A DNA stretch of 64,000 nt from JACDAN01 sp035776735. Lineage in GTDB: Bacteria; Actinomycetota; Thermoleophilia; Gaiellales; Gaiellaceae. A program made the translations under genes and the position numbers. Below the pieces are notes generated by a model that had not been told where the DNA came from, searched no databases, and saw nothing but the letters and a program-made list of their open reading frames with translations. Positions 1 to 8,105 of the stretch are shown piece by piece. Position 1 is the first letter of the stretch. Each line of letters opens with the position of its first letter. The stretch is taken from assembly GCA_035776735.1 (NCBI GenBank), contig DASSSO010000021.1, positions 51,715-115,714 of the forward strand, written 5' to 3'.

Positions 1-2
1 GG

Positions 3-674
3 AACTTCGCCGAGGCCGAGCGGGTGATCGGCGGCGCTCTTGCCCGTGGCAGAGAGCTCATCGATCCCTACACGCGAGCTCGCCTGTATTGGTCTGAGTC
101 GCGCCTCCTCCAGGAGCAAGGCAACCACGAGGCGGCAGAGGACTACGCGCGCCGGACGCTCGAGATCTTGCGGGCGACCGAGGACGGCTACGCCGTGGCG
201 CATATCCTGCAGATGCTCGCCCACATCAACATCGACCTTGGCCGACCCGACGAGGCACTCGTCCTCCTCAGCGAGGGGTGGCCTGCGATTAATGCTGTCG
301 GCACGCCACTCGAGGTCGCCCAGTATCAGATCGAGGAGGCGCGAGCGCTGGCGGCGGTCGGCGACTACGAGCGTGCATCAGCGCTCGCGACCGCGCTCAC
401 GCAATCGCTCGGTGATAGCCATTCGCTCGACGCAGCACGCGCCTACCTCCTCCTCGCCGAGACGATGTCGGCCGTAGGACAGCCCGAGCGCGCGCTTGAG
501 CTCTACGAACTGGCCATCGACCTTCTCGAACAAGGCCCGCCTTCACGGCACACGATCGCCGCCTACAGGCAACTCGCGACGCTCCTCAAGGAGCGGGGAG
601 ACTCCGCGCGCGCATACGAACTCATGGAACGAGCACTCGGCGTCCAGGAGCAGGTCGGCCGCCCAATCACCTAA
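3..674 (+). CDS. TPR-repeat protein, 5' end outside window
   Basis: The frame is open from the first bases of the window to a TAA at 672-674, so the N-terminus is missing; a GTG at 24 is only an internal candidate start. About 220 residues are visible, made of degenerate helical pairs with TPR spacing (for example EAAEDYARRTLEILR, RPDEALVLLSE, ERALELYELAIDLLE). Such arrays bind protein or peptide partners and often form the C-terminal half of XRE-type or SARP-type regulators. The missing N-terminus decides which, so only the TPR assignment is firm. Confidence 0.75.
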   Translation, partial: NFAEAERVIGGALARGRELIDPYTRARLYWSESRLLQEQGNHEAAEDYARRTLEILRATEDGYAVAHILQMLAHINIDLGRPDEALVLLSEGWPAINAVGTPLEVAQYQIEEARALAAVGDYERASALATALTQSLGDSHSLDAARAYLLLAETMSAVGQPERALELYELAIDLLEQGPPSRHTIAAYRQLATLLKERGDSARAYELMERALGVQEQVGRPIT

Positions 675-995
675 CGCGCCTGGCGCTCGTCTCTTGCTGC
701 GCTCTCGACTCCCGGTGGTCCTCACAACGGCGCTTTGATCGAGATTGAGGCGCGGTCGTCGACGGTTACGATGAGAAGATCTTCGTCATCGGCTCGGCGT
801 AGGCGCCTAGAGCGTGTAGCGGAGTGCTTTGCGGGCGATGGGACGCGACGCTTGGCTGGTCGGTGCCCCCATGAATCGAACATGCACACGCGGTCTAGGA
901 AACCACTTCCGTCTCGCAGTGCGCGACGGCCAGCCTGCCTGCAGACTCATCCTGGTCCCTGTCGTAGTCGCTTCTCAGCCGGTTCGTGCGTGGCT
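675..995. other. Intergenic region, no gene recognised
   Basis: These 321 bases separate the TPR gene (+) from the end of the GGDEF gene (-). No convincing gene, RNA or terminator was seen. A short in-frame stretch near 750-800 reads AVVDGYDEKIFVIGSA and then stops; it faintly recalls the end of a Kelch-type repeat and may be a remnant, but it is too short to call. Confidence 0.4.
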
Positions 996-2381
996 CTAGC
1001 CCGAGTCCGCGCACCGAAGCTGACGTTTTGCGTCGACCAGACGCTCGTCTGCCTCGTGCTGTGCGGCTTCCACTCGCTCGCCGCGCGTCGTCGCGGAGCC
1101 GATCGCAAGTCGAAGCTCGGGACGCGCCGGCCGCGTGTCCTTGGCGGCCGCGGCCCTGATTCGGGCGAGGACGTCTTCCGCAGTTCCCTCATCGGCGTCG
1201 ACAAGAAGAACGCCGAATTCGTCTCCACCTAGGCGGGCGACCAGATCCTGGGAGCGCGCGCTCGCGCGGAGGACAGCCGCGATCCGGCACAGCTGTTCAT
1301 CCCCGACACGATGGCTGTAGCTGTCGTTGATCGACTTGAGACCACAGCAGTCGGCAAGGAGGATGCTAAGTGGGGCATCCTTCGAGGCAGTTGCGTCCTC
1401 CACCGCCTCACTCCAGGCAAGGCGATTGGCAAGACCGGTAAGCACGTCTCGGCGCGCCTGGGTCGCCGCCAGCTGCAAGTCCTCTGTGAGCGCGTCTCGA
1501 AGAAGCGCCGAGGAGAGAAGTGGCTCGGCTGCCTCGACGAGCCGCTTTCCCAGTGACTGGCACAGAAGCGTGAACCCACGCGCCGGAGCAGCCGCCGTAT
1601 GCAGAAGCAAGAGCACGCCCGCAAGCGGGCGCTCGACCTCGAGCAAGTAGTAGGCAAGGACGCCGTCTGCTGAGCGAAAGGGTGCGGGCAGCTCGTTGGC
1701 CGCCGCTTCCTGGATACAGAGTGGGAAGACGCCGCGAGCGGCGATCTGCGCAAGGACGACCGCCATGTCGGTGATCTCGAGCGCTGCGCTCTCGCCTCGC
1801 TCGCAGATGAACACGCGCTCGCCCTCCTCGAAATAGAGAAGGCCGAGATCGCAGGAGAGCGAGCTTGTGGCCTGCTCGACCAGGTGCTGCGCTGCCTGGG
1901 CGAACGTCTCTGCGGGTGCGTGCAATAGATCACGAACCGCGTTCAGCGCCTCGACCTCGTCGGCAAGACGCTTTGCTGGTGCCACCTCGACGAGCGCGTC
2001 ACTTGCGAACTGGGAAAGCTCGAGGAACTCGGAGTCCGTGACCTCGGCCATCGCCTCATCAGGCCCACCGAAAACGACGAACACGTCGTGGCTCAGGCGC
2101 GCAAGCGCCACCTGCTTCGCGTAGTAAGGGCCGATCACATGGAAGGGTGCATCGTGCGAGCTACGCACGATCGGGTTCGCGGAGGCGAGCAGGCGCCCCA
2201 GCTTCGGATCATCGTCGTCCACCTCGTTAATCCCCGCCCAGCCGGCGCCGCGACCAAAGCCGCCGACGTGAGCGAAGCGCTGCTCAGCGACGCGGCGAAA
2301 GACGAACAGATCTGATGCATGCGCCGCTTCCGCGACCTCGGCGGCCGAGACGGCGGGCTGGGTGCTGGCAAGTTCGCCCAC
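996..2381 (-). CDS. GGDEF-domain protein with N-terminal sensor region
   Basis: 461 aa. Residues 1-300 form a GAF-like sensor region without obvious membrane segments. A GGDEF domain follows, with the DVLTGLANR entry motif near residue 312, an INDSYSHRVGDEQL helix and an intact RLGGDEF site at 383-389. The family makes cyclic di-GMP. One oddity is that the usual DLDGFK segment reads DCCGLK: the first acidic residue is kept and the second is Cys, which could lower or abolish activity. No EAL domain is attached. The GTG start follows a GGGA ribosome site. Cytoplasmic location is likely. Confidence 0.85.
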   Translation of the reverse strand: MGELASTQPAVSAAEVAEAAHASDLFVFRRVAEQRFAHVGGFGRGAGWAGINEVDDDDPKLGRLLASANPIVRSSHDAPFHVIGPYYAKQVALARLSHDVFVVFGGPDEAMAEVTDSEFLELSQFASDALVEVAPAKRLADEVEALNAVRDLLHAPAETFAQAAQHLVEQATSSLSCDLGLLYFEEGERVFICERGESAALEITDMAVVLAQIAARGVFPLCIQEAAANELPAPFRSADGVLAYYLLEVERPLAGVLLLLHTAAAPARGFTLLCQSLGKRLVEAAEPLLSSALLRDALTEDLQLAATQARRDVLTGLANRLAWSEAVEDATASKDAPLSILLADCCGLKSINDSYSHRVGDEQLCRIAAVLRASARSQDLVARLGGDEFGVLLVDADEGTAEDVLARIRAAAAKDTRPARPELRLAIGSATTRGERVEAAQHEADERLVDAKRQLRCADSG

Positions 2382-2623
2382 TCCCTGAGGTATCGACCGG
2401 AGGCGGCGCAGGCATTACCTAGACGGCTAACGCCATCCGTCAGTCTCCCTGGGAGAAGCCCGTGTTCCGGCGAGAACTCCGATCGTGCTCATCGAGATGA
2501 GCGTGACCGCCGCGCCGATAATGAGCGGGATCCGCGGGCAATCGGTCGGGCTCTACAAGCTTCGCCGCCTAGGAGTAGTCGCCGTCAAGCTGGTGGCGCT
2601 CCGCACCGATAGCGTCAGCTGGG

Positions 2624-3487
2624 GTGGCTAGATCACGATCACTGAAGCTCCGCCGCGCGGACACATGCGTCTCGTGTGGCGCCGCGCTCGCAGCCGGAAC
2701 CGTCGCGTACTGGGAAGCGGAGGCCAAGACCGTCAGCTGCATCACGTGTCGAGACGAGGCCACATCAGTGTCTGAAGCGCGGGCGCCGGCCGATATGCCC
2801 GTCGCTCCGCGCGAGTTCTACCGCGGTACCGCTGGCGCGTCGGCTCGGCGTCGGTACGAGCGGCTGCACGAGCAGCGGGAGGAGGTAGCTCGAGATCGTC
2901 TCGGCAAGTGGCTTGGCGGTCTGTATCTGGCGTTGAGCTCGGAGCCACAGCCGACGGTTGCCTGGGCGCAGGGCGCACGCGGCGAGCGACTCCTCGGCGA
3001 GTACCTGGAGACGCTGCACGACGGAGAGACCGTGATCGTGCTTCACGACCGCCACACTCCTGGCTCACGCGCGAACGTGGATCACATCGCGGTCACCCGC
3101 AGCGGCGGTGTCTGGGCGATCGACGCGAAGAACTACACCGGCAAGGTGCAGCGGATCGACAAAGGCGGCTGGCTCTCAACGGATGAGCGGCTGTACGTTG
3201 GCCGGCGCGACTGCTCAAAGCTCGTCGCTGGAATGGCGAGACAGGTGGACCCGATCAAGCGCGCGATCGGCGAGCCGGTGATGCAGGAGCTCGACGTCAC
3301 CGTCAGAGCGGCGCTCTGCTTTGTCGACGCGGAGTGGTCGCTGTTCGCGAAGCCATTCGCTCTCGACGGCGTCTGGATCGGCTGGGCGAAGGCTCTCGGC
3401 GCTCCCCTCCAGGCCGAGGGCGCTCTCGCCCCAGAGCACGTGCGCCTGCTCGCCCGCCGAGTCGCAGACGCACTGCCGCCCGCTTGA
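2624..3487 (+). CDS. Zinc-ribbon plus NERD domain protein
   Basis: 287 aa from a GTG start. Residues 15-42 carry two CxxC pairs (CVSC and CITC), a probable zinc ribbon. From about residue 117 the NERD (nuclease-related) domain runs through GERLLGEYL, VLHDR, SRANVDHIAV and WAIDAKNYTGKV; the D and DxK positions match the restriction-like nuclease core. NERD proteins are thought to act on DNA, but the substrate of this one is unknown. It is divergent from the GGDEF gene across 242 bases in which no other gene was seen. Confidence 0.85.
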   Translation: MARSRSLKLRRADTCVSCGAALAAGTVAYWEAEAKTVSCITCRDEATSVSEARAPADMPVAPREFYRGTAGASARRRYERLHEQREEVARDRLGKWLGGLYLALSSEPQPTVAWAQGARGERLLGEYLETLHDGETVIVLHDRHTPGSRANVDHIAVTRSGGVWAIDAKNYTGKVQRIDKGGWLSTDERLYVGRRDCSKLVAGMARQVDPIKRAIGEPVMQELDVTVRAALCFVDAEWSLFAKPFALDGVWIGWAKALGAPLQAEGALAPEHVRLLARRVADALPPA

Positions 3488-3627
3488 CGGGGAGACTCCC
3501 GGCACGACGCCGGAGCGGGTCGACCACACGAGGGCCTGCGAGATTCAGATGCTTCGAAGCAGCGAATAGCGACACGTAGTGGCGCCGCTTTGGCTTCGAC
3601 TGTGTCCCTGCGCCGTCGCGTCGGCTC

Positions 3628-3858
3628 CTAGCCCTTAGGCGGATGGGGGTCCTTGCCGTAGCTGTTGCGCTCGCTGATCTGGCCCTTCTGGTTCTGGATC
3701 TTGTGCTCGGTCTTGCGCTCAATCGCCATCTCCCGTCCCTTGGCCTGTGCCTCGGCCTTCGTCGGGGCGACGTTCGAGGCGCGCTGGTTGCCCTCGACCT
3801 TGTTCTGCCACCCGCCGCCGGCGCGGGGACCGGTCACTACTGCCGGCTTCTTCGCCAT
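3628..3858 (-). CDS. DUF2188 family small protein
   Basis: 76 aa, basic and hydrophilic. It matches the DUF2188 pattern: GGWQNKVEGNQRASNVAPTKAEA at the N-terminal half, then a QNQKGQISERNSYGKDP ending close to the C-terminus. Function of the family is unknown. AAGGAG lies just upstream of the ATG. It lies downstream of the Ubl operon and has its own promoter-like sequence that copies the one in front of the Ubl gene, which links the two. Confidence 0.85.
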   Translation of the reverse strand: MAKKPAVVTGPRAGGGWQNKVEGNQRASNVAPTKAEAQAKGREMAIERKTEHKIQNQKGQISERNSYGKDPHPPKG

Positions 3859-3900
3859 CTCGTGCTCCTTTCCGGGACTCGGCCCGGTCGCGTCTCGTGA

Positions 3901-3929
3901 GGTATAGGGGCGCGGACGCGCAGATTCCC
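3901..3929 (-). promoter_or_regulatory. Predicted promoter of the DUF2188 gene
   Basis: Read on the minus strand, a GGCGGGAAT element (GGGAAT core at 3924-3929) is followed after exactly 17 bases by TATACC (3901-3906), 42 bases upstream of the DUF2188 ATG. The GGGAAT hexamer resembles -35 elements of ECF or stress sigma factors. The same layout stands in front of the Ubl gene at 8043-8071. Confidence 0.55.
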
Positions 3930-3969
3930 GCCGCCGAGGGCGCCGATACCGCGGAGTATCCCCGGCCTT

Positions 3970-4206
3970 CTAGACGCAGCCGGCTGGCGTCGTCGACGAC
4001 GCCAGTTGCGTCTGCCGGTAGAGCGCCTCGAACAGGCCGGTGTCGGCGGCGATCGTCACCTCAGCGCTGGCTGTCATCGTCGGTGCCTTGGCCCAAGACG
4101 CAATCAGCTCGAACACTGCAGCATCCTGCGGCACGATCACGCTCTGGTCGCGCAGCACCGACGCTAGATCGGCCGGCAAGCCGCGAGTGACATCGTTTTC
4201 ACCCAC
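3970..4206 (-). CDS. 78-aa protein coupled to the sigma-like gene
   Basis: The GTG at 4204-4206 is preferred over the upstream start at 4242 because AAGGAGGAG sits 5 bases before it and it overlaps the stop of the sigma-like gene by eight bases (GTGGGTGA), a translational-coupling arrangement. The product is acidic to neutral with no membrane segment, signal or cysteine pair except one near the C-terminus. No family recognised. By position it may serve the Ubl operon or regulate the sigma-like protein. Confidence 0.6.
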   Translation of the reverse strand: MGENDVTRGLPADLASVLRDQSVIVPQDAAVFELIASWAKAPTMTASAEVTIAADTGLFEALYRQTQLASSTTPAGCV

Positions 4207-4936
4207 CGGTCTCCTCCTTATCGTCTGTGCGGTCAGGGACATTAGTGCCTCCGGCTCCCCGTGGCGAGGGCCTGCGGTCGGCCCAGGCCTCGGCGAGCTT
4301 GCGCTTGCCCCTCGCTAGGAGCCCGTCCACCTGCTTCTTCATCGATGGGTCGCCGAAGATCACCGTCGCCGCCTCCTCGTAGCTGTACCCAGCCGTTACC
4401 ACGAGCCGGAGCGCTGCAAACTCTTTTTCGCTGACGTGGGTCGCAGCGTCCTCGAGCGCGGCCTCATCGCCGAGGTGGCGGAGGACGTGCTCGTCGGTGG
4501 ACATCGCGTCAGGCTCCTCGAGCAGGTCATTAGGGGCGACAAAGACGAGACTGTCGGAGCGGCGAGCCTTGACGATCGCCTTCGCGACCTCGACGTACGC
4601 GTACTCCGAAGCGCCGATGACCCACTTCGTCGGCGTGCCGCGCGCGGGGTCGAACCGGGCGGCCTTCTCGCGCACCCGCCGCAGTGCGACCTTCGTCGCC
4701 TCGTGGGCGACCTCGTCGACCTCCTCCGGCAGAACGTCCGGCGCGACCACACCCTCGACCTTCAGGTAGCGGGCGACCCGCGCCGGCAGCTTGTCGTGGT
4801 TCGCCTTCAGGTATATCCAGACCGCTCTGTAGTAGAGGTCGTCGAACAGTCGCGCACAGTCTTCGTCGTCGGGGTCTGCGGCAAGCGCCGCCAAGAGACT
4901 CCGACCCCGCCGATCAAGTTCGTCAATCGGATCCAT
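4199..4936 (-). CDS. Sigma-70-like protein of the Ubl operon
   Basis: 245 aa. Residues 70-130 look like sigma region 2 (EVAHEATKVALRRVREKAARFDPARGTP then KWVIGASEYAYVEVAK), and residues 165-215 look like region 4 with a helix-turn-helix (EKEFAALRLVVTAGYSYEEAATVIFG). The spacing is that of a short ECF-type factor. The ATG abuts the TAG of the E1 gene (TAGATG), so it is the fifth gene of the ubiquitin-like operon. It may transcribe the two GGGAAT-type promoters nearby; that is inference. It could also be a sigma-like DNA-binding protein without polymerase activity. Confidence 0.7.
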   Translation of the reverse strand: MDPIDELDRRGRSLLAALAADPDDEDCARLFDDLYYRAVWIYLKANHDKLPARVARYLKVEGVVAPDVLPEEVDEVAHEATKVALRRVREKAARFDPARGTPTKWVIGASEYAYVEVAKAIVKARRSDSLVFVAPNDLLEEPDAMSTDEHVLRHLGDEAALEDAATHVSEKEFAALRLVVTAGYSYEEAATVIFGDPSMKKQVDGLLARGKRKLAEAWADRRPSPRGAGGTNVPDRTDDKEETGG

Positions 4937-6541
4937 CTACGCCGCACCTGCCTCGGTAGTGCTCTCGGGCCGTGGGGCGCGACGCGAGGGCCTTTCATCG
5001 AGCCTGCCACCATAGACGGCGCGGAAGACGGCATCTCCACAAAGACAGTTGCGCGTTCGTAGGCGCGGGCGTGCGAACACCTGCGGCAGCCCGGCGAGCA
5101 CGTCGTAGCGCGCCTCCGCCCCCAACGGACGCACCGCCGCCAGCTCGGGCACCTGGGCGACGATGAACTGCGTCGCCAGCATCACCCCGGCGAGCGCCGA
5201 CTGATGCGCGAGCGGTACCAGCACATCGCGCGGTGCCTCGCCGACGTCCAAATGCAGAAGCGCGCCACCGCAGATGCCGTCCTGGTACACGTCGGCCAGG
5301 GGACGGTCGCGCCAGGCCGCGAGCGCGGCGACCTCAACGCCAGCGGCCGCGGCAATGTCGTCGACGAGCGGCGTCTGCATCCAGCGCTCGACGTCGACCG
5401 GGGCGTCGAGGCCGGGAACCGCCGGAACGCCGCCCGGCGGCAGCGGCAGCCCAATCGGCAGACGGTGAACGAGGTAGGCAAGGACGCGCAACGGGTGCTG
5501 CTGAAAGGCCGTTGCGATCTGCTCGTGCCGGTTCGGCGTCTCGTCCTGGGGCCAATAGAGACAGGCCAGGCACGGTTCCTCGCCGAAGCGCTCGTGCCGT
5601 GACCACCCGACGTCGGCCGGCTGAGTCCAGGCGTTGTATATCGGCCCCGGCAGGCTCGACTGCAAGCCGATGCGGGCCTCGGGAGAGTCGAGCGCAACGA
5701 GCGTCGGCAGCGGCTTCGCGACGAGACCGACGTGCCACTGCGCTTCAACCGGGTTGACCGTGAGCTCGGACGTCATAAGTCGGTCGCGCAGCAGGGCAAC
5801 CTTAACGGCATTGACGTCCGAGTCGCGGGTGAGCACGTAGCGCTGCAAGTTCGACAACGCCACCTTCTCGTCGTCGACGACGACCATCGTCCCGCGTACA
5901 CCCGCGATGGCGAGCGTCTTCGCCGCCGCCTGCCCGATCGCCCCTGCGCCGACAAGGCGGAACTCGCCGACGCTGATGGTGGCGGCCACCGGTAGGTCGA
6001 AGGAGGGCTCGCCGAGCGTGACGAGGTTGAAGGCTCCCGGCTGCGCGCCGCGGCGGCCACGGTCGCCGAGTTCGTCGGCGAAGACGACGCGAAAGAGCTC
6101 GCTGACGCCGAGCGCCGCTGCCATGAGCGCAGCCGCTGCCGCCGCGGCATCACCCCTCTCGGCGGCAGCGTCGACATAGACGTTCCAGCCGCGCGCGCTG
6201 ACAGAGACGTCGTCGTCGACGCTCGCCTCGTAGCCAAGCGTCGCTGCGGTCTGCTCGTCGCCGACCGCGACGTCGGCGATCGGATTGACGAGGACGATCT
6301 CGCTCTCGGCCGCGTACACGAGCTCCTCCGGCCCCTGCAGCCGGATGCGCGGATAGAGGCGGGCGAGCAAGTTGGCCGCAAGCAGAAACCCGTCCCGGCT
6401 CGGGCCGACTTCCGCGCGCGCCCCGCCGACGAGCGTCACCGACGACGCCTCGAGTCTTGCGCGGACCGCGTCACGATCGAGTCCCCCAAGGACCGGCGCC
6501 GTCGCGTCGACTACGCGGTTGAGAAAGCGCGGCAGGCTCAT
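4937..6541 (-). CDS. E1-like (ThiF family) adenylating enzyme
   Basis: 534 aa starting at the ATG at 6539-6541, which overlaps the JAB stop (ATGA); the longer frame to 6613 is rejected because it runs back into the JAB gene. Residues 1-190 are an N-terminal domain typical of bacterial E1 proteins, then a Rossmann ATP site GAGAIG (198-203) with VVDDE and SNLQRYV downstream. Cys424 in DGICGGALL is the best catalytic cysteine candidate; C324/C327 and C499/C501 look like a zinc site. It should adenylate the C-terminal glycine of the neighbouring ubiquitin-like protein. Confidence 0.85.
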   Translation of the reverse strand: MSLPRFLNRVVDATAPVLGGLDRDAVRARLEASSVTLVGGARAEVGPSRDGFLLAANLLARLYPRIRLQGPEELVYAAESEIVLVNPIADVAVGDEQTAATLGYEASVDDDVSVSARGWNVYVDAAAERGDAAAAAAALMAAALGVSELFRVVFADELGDRGRRGAQPGAFNLVTLGEPSFDLPVAATISVGEFRLVGAGAIGQAAAKTLAIAGVRGTMVVVDDEKVALSNLQRYVLTRDSDVNAVKVALLRDRLMTSELTVNPVEAQWHVGLVAKPLPTLVALDSPEARIGLQSSLPGPIYNAWTQPADVGWSRHERFGEEPCLACLYWPQDETPNRHEQIATAFQQHPLRVLAYLVHRLPIGLPLPPGGVPAVPGLDAPVDVERWMQTPLVDDIAAAAGVEVAALAAWRDRPLADVYQDGICGGALLHLDVGEAPRDVLVPLAHQSALAGVMLATQFIVAQVPELAAVRPLGAEARYDVLAGLPQVFARPRLRTRNCLCGDAVFRAVYGGRLDERPSRRAPRPESTTEAGAA

Positions 6542-7017
6542 CGGAACCTGATCCTCGTCTCGTCGCGCGCCGACGCCCACTCGCCGGGACCGACGAGGCG
6601 GTACCAGGCCCATTCGTCGAGCCTGTCTCGGCCCCCGTCACCAAAGTCCGGGACGACCGCCGACAGCCCGCCGGTGAGCGTCATCAACGGGTAGGCGTCA
6701 TCGGTACCGGAGTGGTAGGCGTCGGTCGGGTGACTGTGCACCTGGCCGGCGAGCGTCAACCCTTCGCCATAGAAGGCGCGATTGACCCGAAACAGCGCCT
6801 CGCCCTCAACGACCACGAGCAGCCCCTCCGCCCCGCGGCTCATCCTCTGCTCGGGAACGTAGGCCGAGATGAACTCGAACCGGCTCGGCCCGTCAAGCCG
6901 GCCGCCCCAAAGGACGAACGCCTCGTATCCGCGGTGCCCAGCATCCTGCAGAGGCTCGAGCGTCTGGTCGACGAGTTCGAACGGTACGACGAACTCATCG
7001 ACCCCGGCCAGCGTCAC
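6538..7017 (-). CDS. JAB/MPN (JAMM) metallopeptidase of the Ubl operon
   Basis: 159 aa from a GTG at 7015-7017 that overlaps the previous stop (GTGA). JAMM residues are present: a Glu in YEAF (E32), H94 and H96 in QVHSHP, S103 and D106 in HSGTDD. The gap between the second His and the Ser is six residues rather than the more usual seven, a small deviation. JAB proteins in such operons are thought to remove ubiquitin-like modifiers from targets. The long frame to 7266 is a shadow of the upstream gene. Confidence 0.85.
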   Translation of the reverse strand: MTLAGVDEFVVPFELVDQTLEPLQDAGHRGYEAFVLWGGRLDGPSRFEFISAYVPEQRMSRGAEGLLVVVEGEALFRVNRAFYGEGLTLAGQVHSHPTDAYHSGTDDAYPLMTLTGGLSAVVPDFGDGGRDRLDEWAWYRLVGPGEWASARDETRIRFR

Positions 7018-7733
7018 TCGGGCGCCTCGGGCGGCGCCGGCGCGACGATGCCGAGCGCGGCCATGACCTCCGGCGGTAGGCCCTGCGGCGGAACGGCTCC
7101 GGCCTGCGCGGTGCGCGCCGCCTCCTCGGTCTGCCTTGCCTGCTCCCAGAGCGCCGGCGCGACTTCGCCCGGCGCGTTCACCAGGCGAAGCTGGATCTGC
7201 AGCTGGCCCGGCAACGTCTGTAGCTGGACCTGGACGCCAAGCAGGTTCCGCGCCATCGCGCGCCATATGCGATCGCAGATCGTCGCCAAGCTGCCCTCCT
7301 GCGTCTCACGGTGCAGCAGCCACGAGTCGCCGGAGTGCTGCGGATGGTTGTGGTACTGACGGATACCGGGTACGCAGAAGAACGCGCGGTTGGTGTCAGG
7401 ATGACTGTGCACGACGAGGTCGCGCGGACCCTCGTCGGTGTCGACGAGCGCCTGCACTGGTGGCGGCGCGTACTCGCCGGTGAAGGCGTTTATGAACTCG
7501 ACGGAAGGCGGCTCGAGGTCGAAGTTGGTGAAGTCGATCCTGACGCAGGCCGTCATCGCCAGTATCGGCTGGGCGCCGATCGGCAGGCGGCCAAGGAAGC
7601 CGATGTCGACCTCGAGCTCGTTGCGGCCGAGCAGGATCCAGCCGCGGCGCCGATAGGTCTCCTCGTTCTCATGCCAAAGCTCGAGCTCGCGCTCGAGCTT
7701 CAGCCGCGTGACGTCGGGATCGACAACGATCAC
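7014..7733 (-). CDS. Predicted metal-binding (CEHH-type) partner of the Ubl system
   Basis: 239 aa. GTG start 8 bases after a GGAGG and 13 bases after the Ubl stop. The core has conserved-looking Cys and His: FFCVPGIRQYHNHPQHSGDSW with C120, H128, H130 and H133, plus Glu79 in SVEF. This resembles the metal-binding CEHH family described from ubiquitin-like gene neighbourhoods. A classical E2 catalytic motif is not obvious, so an E2-like role is possible but unproven. The last 45 residues are proline- and alanine-rich and probably flexible. Confidence 0.65.
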   Translation of the reverse strand: MIVVDPDVTRLKLERELELWHENEETYRRRGWILLGRNELEVDIGFLGRLPIGAQPILAMTACVRIDFTNFDLEPPSVEFINAFTGEYAPPPVQALVDTDEGPRDLVVHSHPDTNRAFFCVPGIRQYHNHPQHSGDSWLLHRETQEGSLATICDRIWRAMARNLLGVQVQLQTLPGQLQIQLRLVNAPGEVAPALWEQARQTEEAARTAQAGAVPPQGLPPEVMAALGIVAPAPPEAPE

Positions 7734-7746
7734 CGTGACGCCTCCG

Positions 7747-8007
7747 CTAGCCGCCGGCTCCGGCTTTCGGGCTCAGGAAAAGAGTCGCGCCGTCGTGAAG
7801 TCCGGCAGCGGCCGCCGTCAGGCTCTGCTCAAGCAGCTGCCCATCCTCAGTCCTGAGTTCCCACTCCGATGGGGCCTGTCCCTGGTTCCCGCTCTTCTGG
7901 AGCGCCTCGTGGACGAGGTGCCCGAGCGTCTGATGGAGGTTGACCTTGAGCCGCTCTGACTGGCCCGAGACGACCACCACCACCTCGATGTTGTTCTTGT
8001 CCGGCAC
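7747..8007 (-). CDS. Ubiquitin-like modifier ending in Gly-Gly (DUF2604-like)
   Basis: 86 aa with a beta-grasp pattern: IEVVVVVSGQSERLKVN, then a helix (LGHLVHEALQKSG), SEWELRTEDGQLL and GATLFLSPKAGAGG. The protein ends precisely with GG, so the C-terminus would need no maturation before adenylation. It matches DUF2604 ubiquitin-like proteins. GTG start with AGGGAGG upstream. It is the first gene of the operon Ubl, metal-binding protein, JAB, E1, sigma-like, small protein. Confidence 0.85.
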   Translation of the reverse strand: MPDKNNIEVVVVVSGQSERLKVNLHQTLGHLVHEALQKSGNQGQAPSEWELRTEDGQLLEQSLTAAAAGLHDGATLFLSPKAGAGG

Positions 8008-8042
8008 GTGGAACCTCCCTCGGTGAGTTTGTTGCCTCGGCC

Positions 8043-8071
8043 GTTATAGGGCGCGCACGGCAGCAATTCCC
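8043..8071 (-). promoter_or_regulatory. Predicted promoter of the Ubl operon
   Basis: Minus-strand reading gives GGCGGGAAT (GGGAAT core 8066-8071), 17 bases, then TATAAC (8043-8048), 35 bases before the Ubl GTG. Element sequence and spacing are nearly identical to the promoter-like site of the DUF2188 gene at 3901-3929. Confidence 0.6.
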
Positions 8072-8105
8072 GCCGTGCGCGGAACGCGGACAACAGACCG
8101 AGCCG

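Noticed and set aside
740..800. Kelch-like end of a protein in the left intergenic gap
   Set aside because: Only one short motif-like stretch is visible before a stop and no upstream coding frame supports it.
3488..3627. Terminator hairpin after the NERD gene
   Set aside because: A CCGGC/GCCGG pair is present, but the stem is only five bases and no T-tract follows, so it is not distinguishable from chance in GC-rich DNA.
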